A stretch of DNA of 64,000 nt from contig NZ_QUAJ01000013.1 of assembly GCF_003391055.1 (NCBI RefSeq), forward strand, positions 1-64,000. Reading direction: 5' to 3'. Shown piece after piece: positions 46,287 through 55,680 of the stretch. The notes below the pieces were generated by a model. That model saw only the letters and a program-made list of their open reading frames with translations. It ran no database searches and was not told the origin of the DNA. The number at the start of each line of letters is the position of its first letter. Position 1 is the stretch's first letter. Origin of the DNA: Psychrilyobacter piezotolerans (lineage in GTDB: Bacteria > Fusobacteriota > Fusobacteriia > Fusobacteriales > Fusobacteriaceae). Both the position numbers and the translations under genes were made by a program.

Positions 46287-46555
46287 CTAAGAGTTTAGCC
46301 ACCAATGAACACCGATTATTAACCAATAACCTAAAACTAATAATAAAAGCTTAGTCACAAATTACACAAATTAAAAGATTATTTTTAAATCTTGGGCACA
46401 AAATAAGAGAGTAACTTGTTACTGATTTTAGTTATTGGTGTAGATTAGTGGCAAAAAAAAGTTACTTAGGAGTAGTAAGAACTAAGAATTTTAAATTCGA
46501 GGTAATTAGTGCAATTCGTGACAAAGAAAAAAAGAAATAATTAAGAAAGAGGTAT
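46287..46555. repeat. dispersed repeat between hflC and queA
   Basis: A 274-nt gap without genes. It holds TTTAGCCACCAATgAACACCGAT (close copy at about 22.99 kb), CTTAGTCACAAATTACACAAATT, ATTGGTGTAGATTAGTGGC and GTGCAATTCGTGACAAAG. It matches the cacgaattacac/aatctgtgtc word family seen in five other gaps. It ends at the AGAGGTA Shine-Dalgarno of queA. Confidence 0.65.
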
Positions 46556-46560
46556 AGAAA

Positions 46561-47616
46561 TTGAATAAGAAAAAGCAAGAGATAAAAGAAGAAATATTAT
46601 TGTCGGATTATGACTACCATCTTCCGGAGGAATTGATAGGACAGACCCCTACAATGCCCCGGGATCATTCGAGACTATTGGTTGTAGATAAAACTAAAAA
46701 AGAGATAGAACATAAAAAATTCTATGATATTTTAGACTATCTGAATGAGGGCGATGTTCTCGTTCGAAATTCTACCAAGGTAATTCCTGCAAGACTTATA
46801 GGTAAAAAAGAAAGCGGAGCAGTGATGGAAGTATTTTTACTGAAAAGACTGGAATTAAACAGATGGGAATGTTTGGTAAGGCGTGCTAAAAAATTAAAAT
46901 TGGATCAGACAATAATATTTGGAGATGGCCAGTTAAAAGCTACTCTAAAAGAGGTAAAAGATGACGGGAATAGAATCCTTGAATTTACTTTTGATGGAGT
47001 TTTCGAAGAGATCATCCATGAATTGGGGCAGATGCCGTTACCGCCATATATTACAGAAAAATTAGAAGATGGAGACAGGTATCAGACTGTTTACGCTGAA
47101 AAAGGCCAGTCGGTAGCAGCTCCTACAGCCGGACTGCATTTTACCGAGGAATTATTTGAGAAAATAGCCCAAAAAGGTGTAGAAGTAGTGGATGTATATT
47201 TAGAAGTTGGACTGGGAACGTTCAGGCCTGTTCAAACTGAAAATGTATTGGAACATAAGATGCACTCTGAAACTTTTGAAGTGCCGGAAAAAACAGCAGA
47301 AGTTGTAAACAGGGCAAAGGCAGAGGGGAGAAGGATAGTCGCAGTAGGGACAACTTCTGTAAGAACGTTAGAATCAGCTGCCGATAGTTCTGGAAAGTTA
47401 ATGGCAACTTCTGGAGATACTGAGATATTTATCTATCCGGGATACGAATTTAAAATAGTAGATGCATTGATTACAAACTTTCATCTCCCTAAATCCACCC
47501 TGCTTATGCTGGTTTCGGCACTGTCTGAAAAGGACTTTATGTTTAGTGTTTACGAGGAAGCTGTAAAAGAAAAATATGAATTCTTTAGTTTTGGAGATGC
47601 AATGTTTATATATTAA
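46561..47616 (+). CDS. queA: S-adenosylmethionine:tRNA ribosyltransferase-isomerase
   Basis: Transfers and isomerises the ribosyl of SAM onto 7-aminomethyl-7-deazaguanine in tRNA, forming epoxyqueuosine. 351 residues. Family motifs: [17 protein letters not shown] near 14, [18 protein letters not shown] near 65, [20 protein letters not shown] near 178, and the C-terminal [16 protein letters not shown] near 305. The start is TTG at 46561 with AGAGG 6 nt before; the extra 13 N-terminal residues before LSDYDY are lysine/glutamate-rich, and no ATG is available nearer. Other queuosine genes are not in the window. Confidence 0.95.
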   Translation: MNKKKQEIKEEILLSDYDYHLPEELIGQTPTMPRDHSRLLVVDKTKKEIEHKKFYDILDYLNEGDVLVRNSTKVIPARLIGKKESGAVMEVFLLKRLELNRWECLVRRAKKLKLDQTIIFGDGQLKATLKEVKDDGNRILEFTFDGVFEEIIHELGQMPLPPYITEKLEDGDRYQTVYAEKGQSVAAPTAGLHFTEELFEKIAQKGVEVVDVYLEVGLGTFRPVQTENVLEHKMHSETFEVPEKTAEVVNRAKAEGRRIVAVGTTSVRTLESAADSSGKLMATSGDTEIFIYPGYEFKIVDALITNFHLPKSTLLMLVSALSEKDFMFSVYEEAVKEKYEFFSFGDAMFIY

Positions 47617-47830
47617 CACAGAAAAAAATGGGACACGAAGCACACGGAGGAAAAGAGATAGAGTTCACAAAGGATTACTAAAAAGCTTAGTGTTCTCTGA
47701 GGCTATTTCTTAGTGAGTTTTGTGTAGGGAATTTTGATTTAATTTAATGTAATGTAATCTGTGTCAAAATCAAAAAAGTCAGATTTTAGTCTGCGTCAAA
47801 AAAATGGATAACAAAATAAAAGAAGAGGTA
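47617..47830. repeat. dispersed repeat between queA and rsmD
   Basis: Holds GACACGAAGCACACGGAGG, GAGTTCACAAAGGATTAC, CTTAGTGTTCTCTGAGGC, ATTTCTTAGTGAGTTTTGTG, AATCTGTGTCAAAA and GTCTGCGTCAAAAA. It is the clearest copy of the word family also found at 12.4, 23.0, 27.4 and 46.3 kb. It ends just before the AAGAGGTA of rsmD. Confidence 0.65.
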
Positions 47831-47837
47831 TGGAAAT

Positions 47838-48386
47838 ATGAGAATAATAGCAGGAAGTGCCAAGGGTAAAAATATAAAATGCAGGGATGGATTTGATACC
47901 AGACCAACTACAGACAGGGTAAAGGAATCATTGTTTTCAATGATTGCTCCCTATATAGATGGAGCTAAAGTATTGGATTTATTCAGTGGAACTGGAAATA
48001 TAGCTTTAGAGGCAATAAGTCGTGGAGCTTCAAGAGCTGTAATGATCGAAAAGGAAAAAGACGCCCTTAGAGTGATCATAGAAAATGTAAATAATTTAGG
48101 ATTTGAAGATCAGTGCAGGGCATATAAGAACGAAACTTTGAGAGCTCTTACAATCTTAGGGAAAAAAAGGGAAAAGTTTGATATTATATTTCTGGACCCG
48201 CCGTACAAAGATAATGTATGTACTGTGGTAATTGAAAAGATAGCTGAAACGGAAATATTAGCAGAAAATGGATTAATAATAGCAGAACACCATATATTAG
48301 AAGATATGGCAGAAAGTGTAGCAGAATTTAAAAAAGCAGATGAAAGAAGATACGGTAAAAAAGAATTGAGTTTTTACACCAGATAA
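47838..48386 (+). CDS. rsmD: 16S rRNA (guanine966-N2)-methyltransferase
   Basis: 182-residue SAM-dependent enzyme modifying G966 of 16S rRNA during 30S assembly. The N-terminus MRIIAGSAKGKNIKC and RPTTDRVKESLFSMI is characteristic. The SAM motif is VLDLFSGTGNIALEAISRGA near 47, and the catalytic DPPYKD is near 120. The length is normal. coaD, a common partner, is not adjacent. A terminator follows. Confidence 0.95.
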   Translation: MRIIAGSAKGKNIKCRDGFDTRPTTDRVKESLFSMIAPYIDGAKVLDLFSGTGNIALEAISRGASRAVMIEKEKDALRVIIENVNNLGFEDQCRAYKNETLRALTILGKKREKFDIIFLDPPYKDNVCTVVIEKIAETEILAENGLIIAEHHILEDMAESVAEFKKADERRYGKKELSFYTR

Positions 48387-48402
48387 AGATTTATAAATGG
48401 CT

Positions 48403-48437
48403 GAGAGAGGAAGGTTTTTAAGACTTTCCTCTCTTTT
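48403..48437 (+). terminator. terminator after rsmD
   Basis: GAGAGAGGAAGG ... CTTTCCTCTCTTTT with T-rich tail. Confidence 0.85.
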
Positions 48438-48559
48438 ATTTTTTAAGAAAATAACCACTTTTCTTATTTTGTTTAGGTTTTACTTAGTTGAAAGTATTTT
48501 TTATTTGTTATTTTTTCTTTGGTTTCACCACTAAAATAATTTAATCACAATATTATTTG

Positions 48560-48588
48560 TTGACAAAATGTTCTGTATACGGTATAAA
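48560..48588 (+). promoter_or_regulatory. promoter of the OPA-family transporter
   Basis: TTGACA (48560-48565), exactly 17 nt, TATAAA (48583-48588). The stretch 48438-48559 before it is AT-rich and shows nothing else. Confidence 0.8.
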
Positions 48589-48617
48589 TATATGCAAACT
48601 AAATATCCTGAAGAGAA

Positions 48618-48669
48618 AAAGAGAGGGGGAGAAGATCAGCTGATCAGCTGGTCCTCTCTTTTATTTTTT
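48618..48669 (+). terminator. intrinsic terminator inside the transporter leader
   Basis: AAAGAGAGG ... CCTCTCTTT with an inner GATCAGCT/AGCTGGTC stem and a long T-run lies between the promoter and the transporter start. Transcripts would stop after about 75 nt unless the hairpin is prevented, so this is either an attenuator or the end of a small RNA. Confidence 0.75.
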
Positions 48670-48735
48670 TTTTTGGAGTATTGCTTTGAGGTAAACAAAG
48701 GATAAAATAAATAAAGGTATATAAGGAGGAAAAAA

Positions 48736-50046
48736 ATGAGTAATTTTTTTAAATCGATAGGAGGAGTTGTTGGTGTCGACACTAAAAATGTAGACAAGGA
48801 GTACACCAGGTATAAATGGCAGGTTTTTATCACGATATTTGTAGGTTATGCAATTTTTTATATAACGAGGAAGAATCTTTCCTTTGCAAAACCATATTTG
48901 ATAGAACAACTCGGATATACGAAACTTCAAGTAGGAGCTATTGCAGCAGGAATGCCACTAGCTTACGGATTAGGAAAATTTATTATGGGTGGAGTATCGG
49001 ATAAATCAAATCCCAGATATTTTATGGGACTTGGACTTATCTTGGCAGGAATAGTAAATATTATTTTTGGAAGTGTTCATAGTATTTTAGCTTTTACCGT
49101 TCTTTGGACTATAAATGGTTGGGTTCAATCTATGGGATGGCCTCCATGCGGGAAAACAATGAAGGTGTGGTTTTCTGACAATGAGAGGGGAACATGGATG
49201 TCTGTCTGGAATACAGCTCATAATGTAGGAGCTATGATGATTCCAGCTATAGTAATACTAGGAGTAGGTATGTTCTCGGGAAGCTGGAGAGGACTATTTT
49301 TCCTGCCGGGAATCATATCTATAATAGCCGGTATTCTGACAATGGTATTCTTGAGAGACAAACCGGAATCATTGGGACTGCCCTCTGTAAGGGAATATCA
49401 TGGTGAAGTTCTAAAAGAAGATGTAAAGGTTATAAGTAAAAGAAGTTCTAAACAAATATTTGTAGAAGATATCTTAAAAAATAAAGTTCTTTGGTCTTTA
49501 GCGCTTTCAAATGCCTTTGTTTATTTTCTTAGATATGGAACATTGGACTGGATCTCTGTATACTTAGTTCAATATAAAGGGATCAACATAAAGGAAGCTG
49601 GATTCTCATTTTTCATGTTTGAATTTGCAGCAATACCAGGAACTATTTTATTGGGATGGATATCGGATAAGGTTTTCAAAGGGAGAAGAACTCCTCTAAT
49701 CATGCTATGCTTATTATTATCAGCTGTATTAGTAACAACTTATTGGATGACTGATAATATGGTAATAATAAATATCGCTATTTCACTGATAGGAGCCTTA
49801 ATATACTTCCCGGTAGCAGCTATAGGTATAGCAGCAGTAGACATTGCTAAAGATGACAGTGCCGGTATGTCGGCAGGATGGACAGGATTATTCGGTTACT
49901 TTGTAGGGGCTACAGGGGCTGAATTAGGAGTAGGATATGTTTTGGATAATTATTCATGGAACGTATATTTTATCATGCTGATAGCTTCGGCAATAATAGC
50001 CATGGTACTTTTAATACCTGCGTGGAATTCAGGTAAAGATAGATAG
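48736..50046 (+). CDS. MFS organophosphate:phosphate antiporter (GlpT/UhpT/PgtP type)
   Basis: 436-residue inner-membrane transporter with 12 helices. The OPA-family pattern is clear: YKWQVFITIFVGYAIFYITR with the conserved Arg of helix 1 followed by KNLSFAKPYL, GKFIMGGVSDKSNPRYFMG in loop 2-3, NGWVQSMGWPPCGKTMKVWF in helix 4, and RGTWMSVWNTAHNVGAMMIP. These proteins exchange phosphate for glycerol-3-phosphate, hexose phosphate or phosphoglycerate; which one cannot be decided here. It is preceded by a strong promoter and a leader terminator, so expression is probably conditional. AAGGAGG precedes the ATG. Confidence 0.9.
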   Translation: MSNFFKSIGGVVGVDTKNVDKEYTRYKWQVFITIFVGYAIFYITRKNLSFAKPYLIEQLGYTKLQVGAIAAGMPLAYGLGKFIMGGVSDKSNPRYFMGLGLILAGIVNIIFGSVHSILAFTVLWTINGWVQSMGWPPCGKTMKVWFSDNERGTWMSVWNTAHNVGAMMIPAIVILGVGMFSGSWRGLFFLPGIISIIAGILTMVFLRDKPESLGLPSVREYHGEVLKEDVKVISKRSSKQIFVEDILKNKVLWSLALSNAFVYFLRYGTLDWISVYLVQYKGINIKEAGFSFFMFEFAAIPGTILLGWISDKVFKGRRTPLIMLCLLLSAVLVTTYWMTDNMVIINIAISLIGALIYFPVAAIGIAAVDIAKDDSAGMSAGWTGLFGYFVGATGAELGVGYVLDNYSWNVYFIMLIASAIIAMVLLIPAWNSGKDR

Positions 50047-50054
50047 ATTGAAAT

Positions 50055-50897
50055 TTAAAAGGTATAGGTAGCTCCTAAACCTATCATATTGGAATTGCTC
50101 CCTTTTACAAGGGGGCTTTTTTTTATGTTATCCGAAAGAGATTCTATATAATAATATGAAAACAGATCCATATTTCTGCTCAAGCTGTATGCTAATACAG
50201 TGGTGAATCTTATGGCACTCCCAAATCCATCGATATTATGAGGTGGAATTCCAGAATCGGATGCAGAGATACCAAAATATCGATTGGTGTAGGAATTACT
50301 CATCATCTCATAACTTAAAAAACCAAGGATAATAAATTTTTTGAAGGGGATGCCTCCTAAAACACCTATAGATGCAGTATTTTCATCACTATTTCCACGA
50401 ACATTATGTTTGATTCCACCGGTTAAAAGAACATGACCAACTGGATAATTACTTCCAATTCCCAGCATGATGGGGTTATTTTCATCGGAAAGCTCTTTCA
50501 GGTAGGAGTCGAATTTATCCTCTGTATGGCCGGCAAATCTATATTCAGCGTTAAAATTTAAAGCCAATTTATCTCCCTGGTAGAAGTTATACCCATTATA
50601 GATACCGCCAAAGGTATAAAAATTATTGTATTTAACATTTATTAAGGGAACTACGGTGGAATAAGAAGATGTATCATTGAACCGTGGTTCAATGGCTGAT
50701 CCGGCAAGCCCAAGGGAAATAAATTTTTCTTTTTTTCTCTCTTTTTCCTCTGCTATCCCTCGTATAAAGGCGTAGTTATTGGCTCCATCCTTATCTATGT
50801 AGATCATGATACGATTTATGGCGGGATCTAAAAAGTATATGGAGAAACTTTTTATGGAAATAAAAAATATCAAGATGATAAATTTAAGTTTTTTCAT
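50055..50897 (-). CDS. MipA/OmpV-family outer-membrane protein
   Basis: 280 residues. A signal peptide (about 1-19, MKKLKFIILIFFISIKSFS) precedes a beta-barrel-like pattern of alternating residues with aromatic girdles. It ends GLGATYTF with terminal Phe, the usual outer-membrane insertion signal. The spacing of motifs (YNFYQGDKLALNFNAEYRFAG) fits MipA/OmpV, a family linked to MltA scaffolding or to small-molecule uptake. It is convergent with the transporter gene, whose terminator lies inside this coding region. The Shine-Dalgarno is GGAGC at about 50905-50909. Confidence 0.78.
   Translation of the reverse strand: MKKLKFIILIFFISIKSFSIYFLDPAINRIMIYIDKDGANNYAFIRGIAEEKERKKEKFISLGLAGSAIEPRFNDTSSYSTVVPLINVKYNNFYTFGGIYNGYNFYQGDKLALNFNAEYRFAGHTEDKFDSYLKELSDENNPIMLGIGSNYPVGHVLLTGGIKHNVRGNSDENTASIGVLGGIPFKKFIILGFLSYEMMSNSYTNRYFGISASDSGIPPHNIDGFGSAIRFTTVLAYSLSRNMDLFSYYYIESLSDNIKKSPLVKGSNSNMIGLGATYTF
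50097..50124 (+). terminator. terminator of the OPA transporter, inside the OmpV-like gene
   Basis: GCTCCCTT-ttac-AAGGGGGC followed by eight T on the + strand. On the opposite strand the same bases encode part of KKSPLVKGSNSN of the outer-membrane protein. Confidence 0.8.
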
Positions 50898-51132
50898 AAT
50901 TTACAGCTCCTATTATATGAATTAAAAACTTCCTTTTAAATTATAGACATCTATAATTTAATCGATGGTTTGTGGCAGCTAAAACTATAATAATACCTAG
51001 TTTCAAATAGGGAAGCTTAATGTAATATAGTTTATCATAAAATTAGGAATAAAAAATTAAAATGTATATACATATATTATAGTTTAGTATTGTATAATAG
51101 GAATAAGGACATAAAATTAGGAGTACTTACAT

Positions 51133-54100
51133 ATGAGATTTTTAATAACTGGAGATTTTTTTAAAAATGTACCTAAGGAAAAGATAAAGCAGGTCAAAGA
51201 GAGGATACAATATTTTTACAGGGAAATATCGGAAAATAAAAAAAAGATATTTGATATCCCCAAAGGGTTTTGGGTAAAAAAACTGAAGGAAAATTTATAT
51301 GAATTCAGGGTAAATAGCGGCGATAGGGTATTGTTTGAATTTAAAGATATTAAACGGGCTGGATATGGGGAAAAAGTACTGGTACTGCTGTTATTTTCAA
51401 CTCATGATCTGGCAGTGAAAAGCGGAATACGTCAAAATAAAACTGAAGATTTAAAAGTTGAAAAATTAGAGATAGAGAAGAGCTGTGAGATAGTGGATGA
51501 AAGGCTGGATAAAGATTTAGATGCTATATACAGTGGGATAAATTCAAAGATAGTCTATGAGATTACCTCCGATGAGAACCTTTTGGAATTCATCCAAAAC
51601 GAGGATGAATATACGTATTATTATCTGAATGATGAGCAGTATGAAATTTTAAACTGTGAATTTCCATTATTTTTAAAAGGGAGTGCTGGAAGCGGAAAAA
51701 CTACAGTGGCCATCAGAAAAACTATGGAATTGGAGGAACGACAAGATTTAAAGGTGGGATATATAACATTTACCCAGCCCTTAAAAGAAAAAGCCCATGA
51801 AATGTATGAAAAATTTAGAGACCCTAATTGTGAAAAGATGGTTGAATTTTACTCTTTGGAGGAGTTATATGAAAAACAACTGAGGGAAAAACCTACGGGA
51901 TTGAAGATATTTGAAAAATTTATCTATGAATATAATCCAAGGACTCCTAAAGGAATGGAAAACCTAGAGTTATATCAGGAGATCAGAGGGATAATAAAGG
52001 GAAGTATGGGAGCTAAAGGGGTCGGGAATTGGAATAGAGATCTAAAGCAGGAACTTATACCTCGGGAAGATTATTTAGCCTTGAATAAGAAATATACGGT
52101 ATACAGTGAAGAGGTGAGGAAGGAGATATACAAAATTGCCCTTATATATCAAAAGTGGCTCACCGAAAGAGATTATCTGGATGAAAATGATCTGGCACGA
52201 AGGGTTATCCTGAGTGGTAAAGAAATTTTTGACTGTATAATTTGTGATGAAGTACAGGATCTGACTGAAGTTGAGATATATATGCTGAAAAATCTGGTGA
52301 AAAACGGAGAAAATTTATTATTATCAGGAGATATCCACCAGATAATAAATCCGACTTATTTTAATTTTTCCAGGGTAAAATCACTATTTTATAAGGGAGA
52401 ATATACAGAAAAGCAGCTGGGAAAAAATTATAGGAGCCAGAAAAAAATAGTGGATCTGGCCAATAAACTAAGTGACCTCAGGGGAGAATATATCGGAAAG
52501 CTGGGAGAGGATTATAAAGAAGCTTCCATATTAGAAGGGGAAGACGTATATATCCATAAAAAAGATAATAAATTTTTAAAAAAAATGGAAGAAAATACAG
52601 CTATTATCTTAGTTCCAACCTATCAAATAAAAGAAACGTTGAGGGCTGAATTACCGAAGATCGCCAATAAAATATTGACGGTACAGGATATAAAAGGGTT
52701 GGAATTTGATTCGGTTGTACTCTATAACTTTGCAACAGAACTAAAAAAATATTGGAAAATTATTTTTTCTGGAAGGGCTAAAACAAACCAACTTTACAGA
52801 TATTACTTTAATCTGCTGTATGTGGGGTTGACCCGTGCCAAAAAAAGACTCCTTCTTATGGAGGAAGAAAAAGATCTTTGTTTATTAAAGGAATTGAAAA
52901 ATTATCTGGTTCCCATGACAGTAGAGGGAAAAAGAGATTTTACTCTGAAGAGCGGGGAATTGGATTTTTTGAAAGAGGGGAAAGAATTTTTTAATCGAAA
53001 ATTATTTGCAGAAGCCATTGCTGCATTTGAAAAAGCAGGAGCAGAAAAATATATAAAAAAAGCTAAAGATGAATTAGCAGCCGATGAATTCTTCACTGAA
53101 TACAACGAGGAGAAAACAATAGAGTATATCGTAAATAACGATGATTCATTATCCCGTTGTTTAGAAAAATATGTAGTGACAGACAGGATAGGTGACTATG
53201 CATTTGAAAAAAAATATTATGAAAAAGCAAAAAAATATTATGAAAAAAGTGAAAATTATGAAAAACTCTCACAATTATTTGAAATGGATGGCAACTTGGA
53301 AAAAAGTTTAGAATACGCCGTAAAATCAGAGATAACTCCACTGATAAAGAGGGTAAAACAGGAACTGGAAAAGAATGATGCGGCCTTAGATATAGCTAAT
53401 GAAGTAAGGGTTCTGCCGGATAAAAAAATCAATTCTAAAAAAATTTCCCTGGTTGAGTTTGAAAATTTAGATAAAAAATATATAATGAGAAAACAGCAAA
53501 AAAATACAGGTGATATTCTGGTAATATTAAACGGCAGATTTAAATCTAAGGGTAAGGATCCAAAAAAAAATAGTGTGAAATCTCCTACCAAACTATTGAT
53601 TAAGCTCTACCATATAGATGGCGGAGGAAATGGCATCAGCTATCTCATGGAAAATTTTTCCAGTCAGTTAAATATAAAAACCATTGTATCTCTTTTAGAT
53701 GATGGAAATATCATTGAAAAATACATATCAAAGAGTAAGAAAAAACCTGAATTAGATGAGCTGCTGTTACTGGCCTGTGAACACAAGAGAATAAAAAATA
53801 CAAAAAAACTCCTGCAATTAGGGGGAGAAATAGAGGTGAAGTCCGAAGATGGTCTGACTCCGTTGATGACAGCCATAAAAAATAAAGATTTAGAGATGGT
53901 AAAATTATTGGTAAGCAGTGGTGCTGGATTAGGAGAAGTTTCAGATGAAAAAAATAAGTTGAAAGTTACCCCGTTAATTTATTCTGTTGCAGAAGATGAA
54001 TTTGATATTTTTAAATATTTAATAGATAAGGGTGCAGATGTAGAATTGCAAAATCCTGTCTATCATGGGGTAGCTCACAGAAATAAACCTATGATTAGAG

Positions 54101-54540
54101 CCTTGCTGGATAAAAATGTAAAGTTAGATATAGAGGTAGAAGGGATGACACCGCTGTTATCAGCCGTAATATCAAAAGATTTGGAGATAATGAAGATGTT
54201 AATAGAGGGAGGTGCAAACCTGGATTATACCGTGGGGGGATCCGCCCCTATGATGAAGATAATTCAAAACAATTATTTGGAAGGGATGAAATTATTTTTA
54301 GAAAAAGGCTATAGATTAAAGGCGGAAGATCTTGCAGCCTTATCCTTAAAAGGTAATATTGAACTTTCTAAACTGGTTTTAATAGATAATTTAGGATATA
54401 ATTATATTGAAAAAATAGAACAGAATATATCCCATATAAAAAATAATAGAAAAATAGAACAAAAAATAGAGCCATTAAAAAAAATAAAGAAAAAATATGA
54501 TTTTGAAGAATATAGGAAGATAGCAGAAGAGGAGGAATAA
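51133..54540 (+). CDS. RelE-like/UvrD-type helicase/TPR/ankyrin multidomain protein
   Basis: 1135 residues in one frame. Residues 1-95 resemble a RelE/ParE-type small fold (MRFLITGDFFKNVPKEKIKQ ... LYEFRVNSGDRVLFEF). Residues about 165-590 form an SF1 UvrD-like helicase with every motif: LNDEQ, GSAGSGKTT (about 183), DEVQDL (about 371), SGDIHQ, NYRSQ, KGLEFDSVV and YVGLTRAKKR (about 566). Residues about 615-720 look TPR-like (FNRKLFAEAIAAFEKAGAEK; KKYYEKAKKYYEKSENYEKL). Residues about 875-1065 form ankyrin repeats (DGLTPLMTAIKNKDLEMVKL). The order resembles eukaryotic TRANK1-type proteins and some phage-defence helicases. The function is unknown; a nucleic-acid-sensing effector is inferred. 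It precedes xseB by 3 nt. Confidence 0.88.
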   Translation: MRFLITGDFFKNVPKEKIKQVKERIQYFYREISENKKKIFDIPKGFWVKKLKENLYEFRVNSGDRVLFEFKDIKRAGYGEKVLVLLLFSTHDLAVKSGIRQNKTEDLKVEKLEIEKSCEIVDERLDKDLDAIYSGINSKIVYEITSDENLLEFIQNEDEYTYYYLNDEQYEILNCEFPLFLKGSAGSGKTTVAIRKTMELEERQDLKVGYITFTQPLKEKAHEMYEKFRDPNCEKMVEFYSLEELYEKQLREKPTGLKIFEKFIYEYNPRTPKGMENLELYQEIRGIIKGSMGAKGVGNWNRDLKQELIPREDYLALNKKYTVYSEEVRKEIYKIALIYQKWLTERDYLDENDLARRVILSGKEIFDCIICDEVQDLTEVEIYMLKNLVKNGENLLLSGDIHQIINPTYFNFSRVKSLFYKGEYTEKQLGKNYRSQKKIVDLANKLSDLRGEYIGKLGEDYKEASILEGEDVYIHKKDNKFLKKMEENTAIILVPTYQIKETLRAELPKIANKILTVQDIKGLEFDSVVLYNFATELKKYWKIIFSGRAKTNQLYRYYFNLLYVGLTRAKKRLLLMEEEKDLCLLKELKNYLVPMTVEGKRDFTLKSGELDFLKEGKEFFNRKLFAEAIAAFEKAGAEKYIKKAKDELAADEFFTEYNEEKTIEYIVNNDDSLSRCLEKYVVTDRIGDYAFEKKYYEKAKKYYEKSENYEKLSQLFEMDGNLEKSLEYAVKSEITPLIKRVKQELEKNDAALDIANEVRVLPDKKINSKKISLVEFENLDKKYIMRKQQKNTGDILVILNGRFKSKGKDPKKNSVKSPTKLLIKLYHIDGGGNGISYLMENFSSQLNIKTIVSLLDDGNIIEKYISKSKKKPELDELLLLACEHKRIKNTKKLLQLGGEIEVKSEDGLTPLMTAIKNKDLEMVKLLVSSGAGLGEVSDEKNKLKVTPLIYSVAEDEFDIFKYLIDKGADVELQNPVYHGVAHRNKPMIRALLDKNVKLDIEVEGMTPLLSAVISKDLEIMKMLIEGGANLDYTVGGSAPMMKIIQNNYLEGMKLFLEKGYRLKAEDLAALSLKGNIELSKLVLIDNLGYNYIEKIEQNISHIKNNRKIEQKIEPLKKIKKKYDFEEYRKIAEEEE

Positions 54541-54543
54541 AAG

Positions 54544-54759
54544 GTGGCAAAAATAAAGACTTTTGAAGAAAATATAAGTGAGATAGACGAGATAATATCA
54601 AAGTTAGAAGATGGAATGGATTTGGATGAATCTATGAAGGAATATGAAATAGCAATGAAGTTACTGGCTAAATCTGGAGCCATATTGGAAAAAGCTGAGG
54701 GGAAAATAAAGAAGGTAATGGAAAAAAATGGTCAAATAATAATAGAAGATTTTGAGTAG
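54544..54759 (+). CDS. xseB: exodeoxyribonuclease VII small subunit
   Basis: 71 residues, helical. TFEENISEIDEIISKLEDGM and LDESMKEYEIAMKLL are the XseB signature. It binds XseA to form ExoVII, which degrades single-stranded DNA; xseA is not in this window. The start is GTG, 3 nt after the helicase gene, with GAGGA in the end of that gene as Shine-Dalgarno. Confidence 0.93.
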   Translation: MAKIKTFEENISEIDEIISKLEDGMDLDESMKEYEIAMKLLAKSGAILEKAEGKIKKVMEKNGQIIIEDFE

Positions 54760-54769
54760 GAGGGAAACG

Positions 54770-55642
54770 ATGAAGGAATACTTAAAGGAAAGAAGGGATC
54801 TTGTAGATCTGGTTATTGAGGAGTGTCTGAATGAACTGAAATATCCAAAAGTCATAGCTGAAGGGATGAAATACTCGGTGCTGAACGGTGGAAAGAGGCT
54901 GAGACCTATCCTGCTTTTAATGACATTGGATCTATTGGGAGTTCAGGAAAAAAAAGGGGTGCCTATGAGTGTGGCTATAGAAATGATCCACTCTTATTCA
55001 TTGGTTCATGATGATCTGCCGGCCTTAGATAATGATGATTACCGACGGGGAAAATTTTCAACTCACAAAAAATTTGGAGAGGCAGAAGCTATATTAATAG
55101 GGGATGCACTCCTAACCCATGCTTTTAATCTGATAACCAGGGAAGATATTGAACCATCTAAAATAGTGGAATTGATTAAATTAACCTCTAGTTATGCAGG
55201 GGTAAATGGGATGATCGGCGGACAGATGGTAGACATTGAATCTGAGGGGAAAGAGATCGATCTTCCCACACTGCAGTATATCCATACCCATAAAACAGGT
55301 AAATTGTTGATGCTGCCGGTGGAGTGTGCCTGTATAATTGCAGGGGCAGGGGACGAAAGAAGGGAAGTTTTAAAAAGATATGCAGAATTAATTGGATTGG
55401 CTTTCCAGATAAAGGATGATATTTTAGATATCGAGGGAACTTTTGAGGAGATAGGAAAACCGGTTGGAAGCGACAGAGAACTCCTGAAATCTACCTATCC
55501 GTCGATCTTTGGAATGGAAAAAACCAAGGAAATTTTGGATGAAAAAGTAGAAGAAGCCAAGCGGCTAATGTTTGATGCCTTTGGAGAAGAGGCAAAGTGG
55601 CACATGAAACTGGCTGATTATATAGGGAATAGGAGAAAATAA
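54770..55642 (+). CDS. ispA: polyprenyl diphosphate synthase (farnesyl/geranyl type)
   Basis: 290 residues from ATG 54770, placed 6 nt after AGGAGG (54758-54763); an in-frame TTG at 54752 would precede that site. First Asp-rich motif HDDLPALDNDD near 85, second KDDILD near 217, and NGGKRLRPIL near 37. It condenses isopentenyl diphosphate with allylic diphosphates in the cytoplasm. The order xseB-ispA is common in bacteria. It ends in a strong terminator. Confidence 0.94.
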   Translation: MKEYLKERRDLVDLVIEECLNELKYPKVIAEGMKYSVLNGGKRLRPILLLMTLDLLGVQEKKGVPMSVAIEMIHSYSLVHDDLPALDNDDYRRGKFSTHKKFGEAEAILIGDALLTHAFNLITREDIEPSKIVELIKLTSSYAGVNGMIGGQMVDIESEGKEIDLPTLQYIHTHKTGKLLMLPVECACIIAGAGDERREVLKRYAELIGLAFQIKDDILDIEGTFEEIGKPVGSDRELLKSTYPSIFGMEKTKEILDEKVEEAKRLMFDAFGEEAKWHMKLADYIGNRRK

Positions 55643-55680
55643 AACTAGGGATCACGAGTTGTGATCCCTAGTTTTATTTT
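55641..55680. terminator. terminator after ispA
   Basis: AAAACTAGGGATCAC-gagtt-GTGATCCCTAGTTTT, a 15-bp perfect stem followed by ATTTT. Confidence 0.92.

Noticed and set aside
48592-48705. short ORF starting in the OPA transporter leader
   Set aside because: Its ATG is at the expected transcript 5' end without a Shine-Dalgarno, and it simply reads through the terminator hairpin and T-run.
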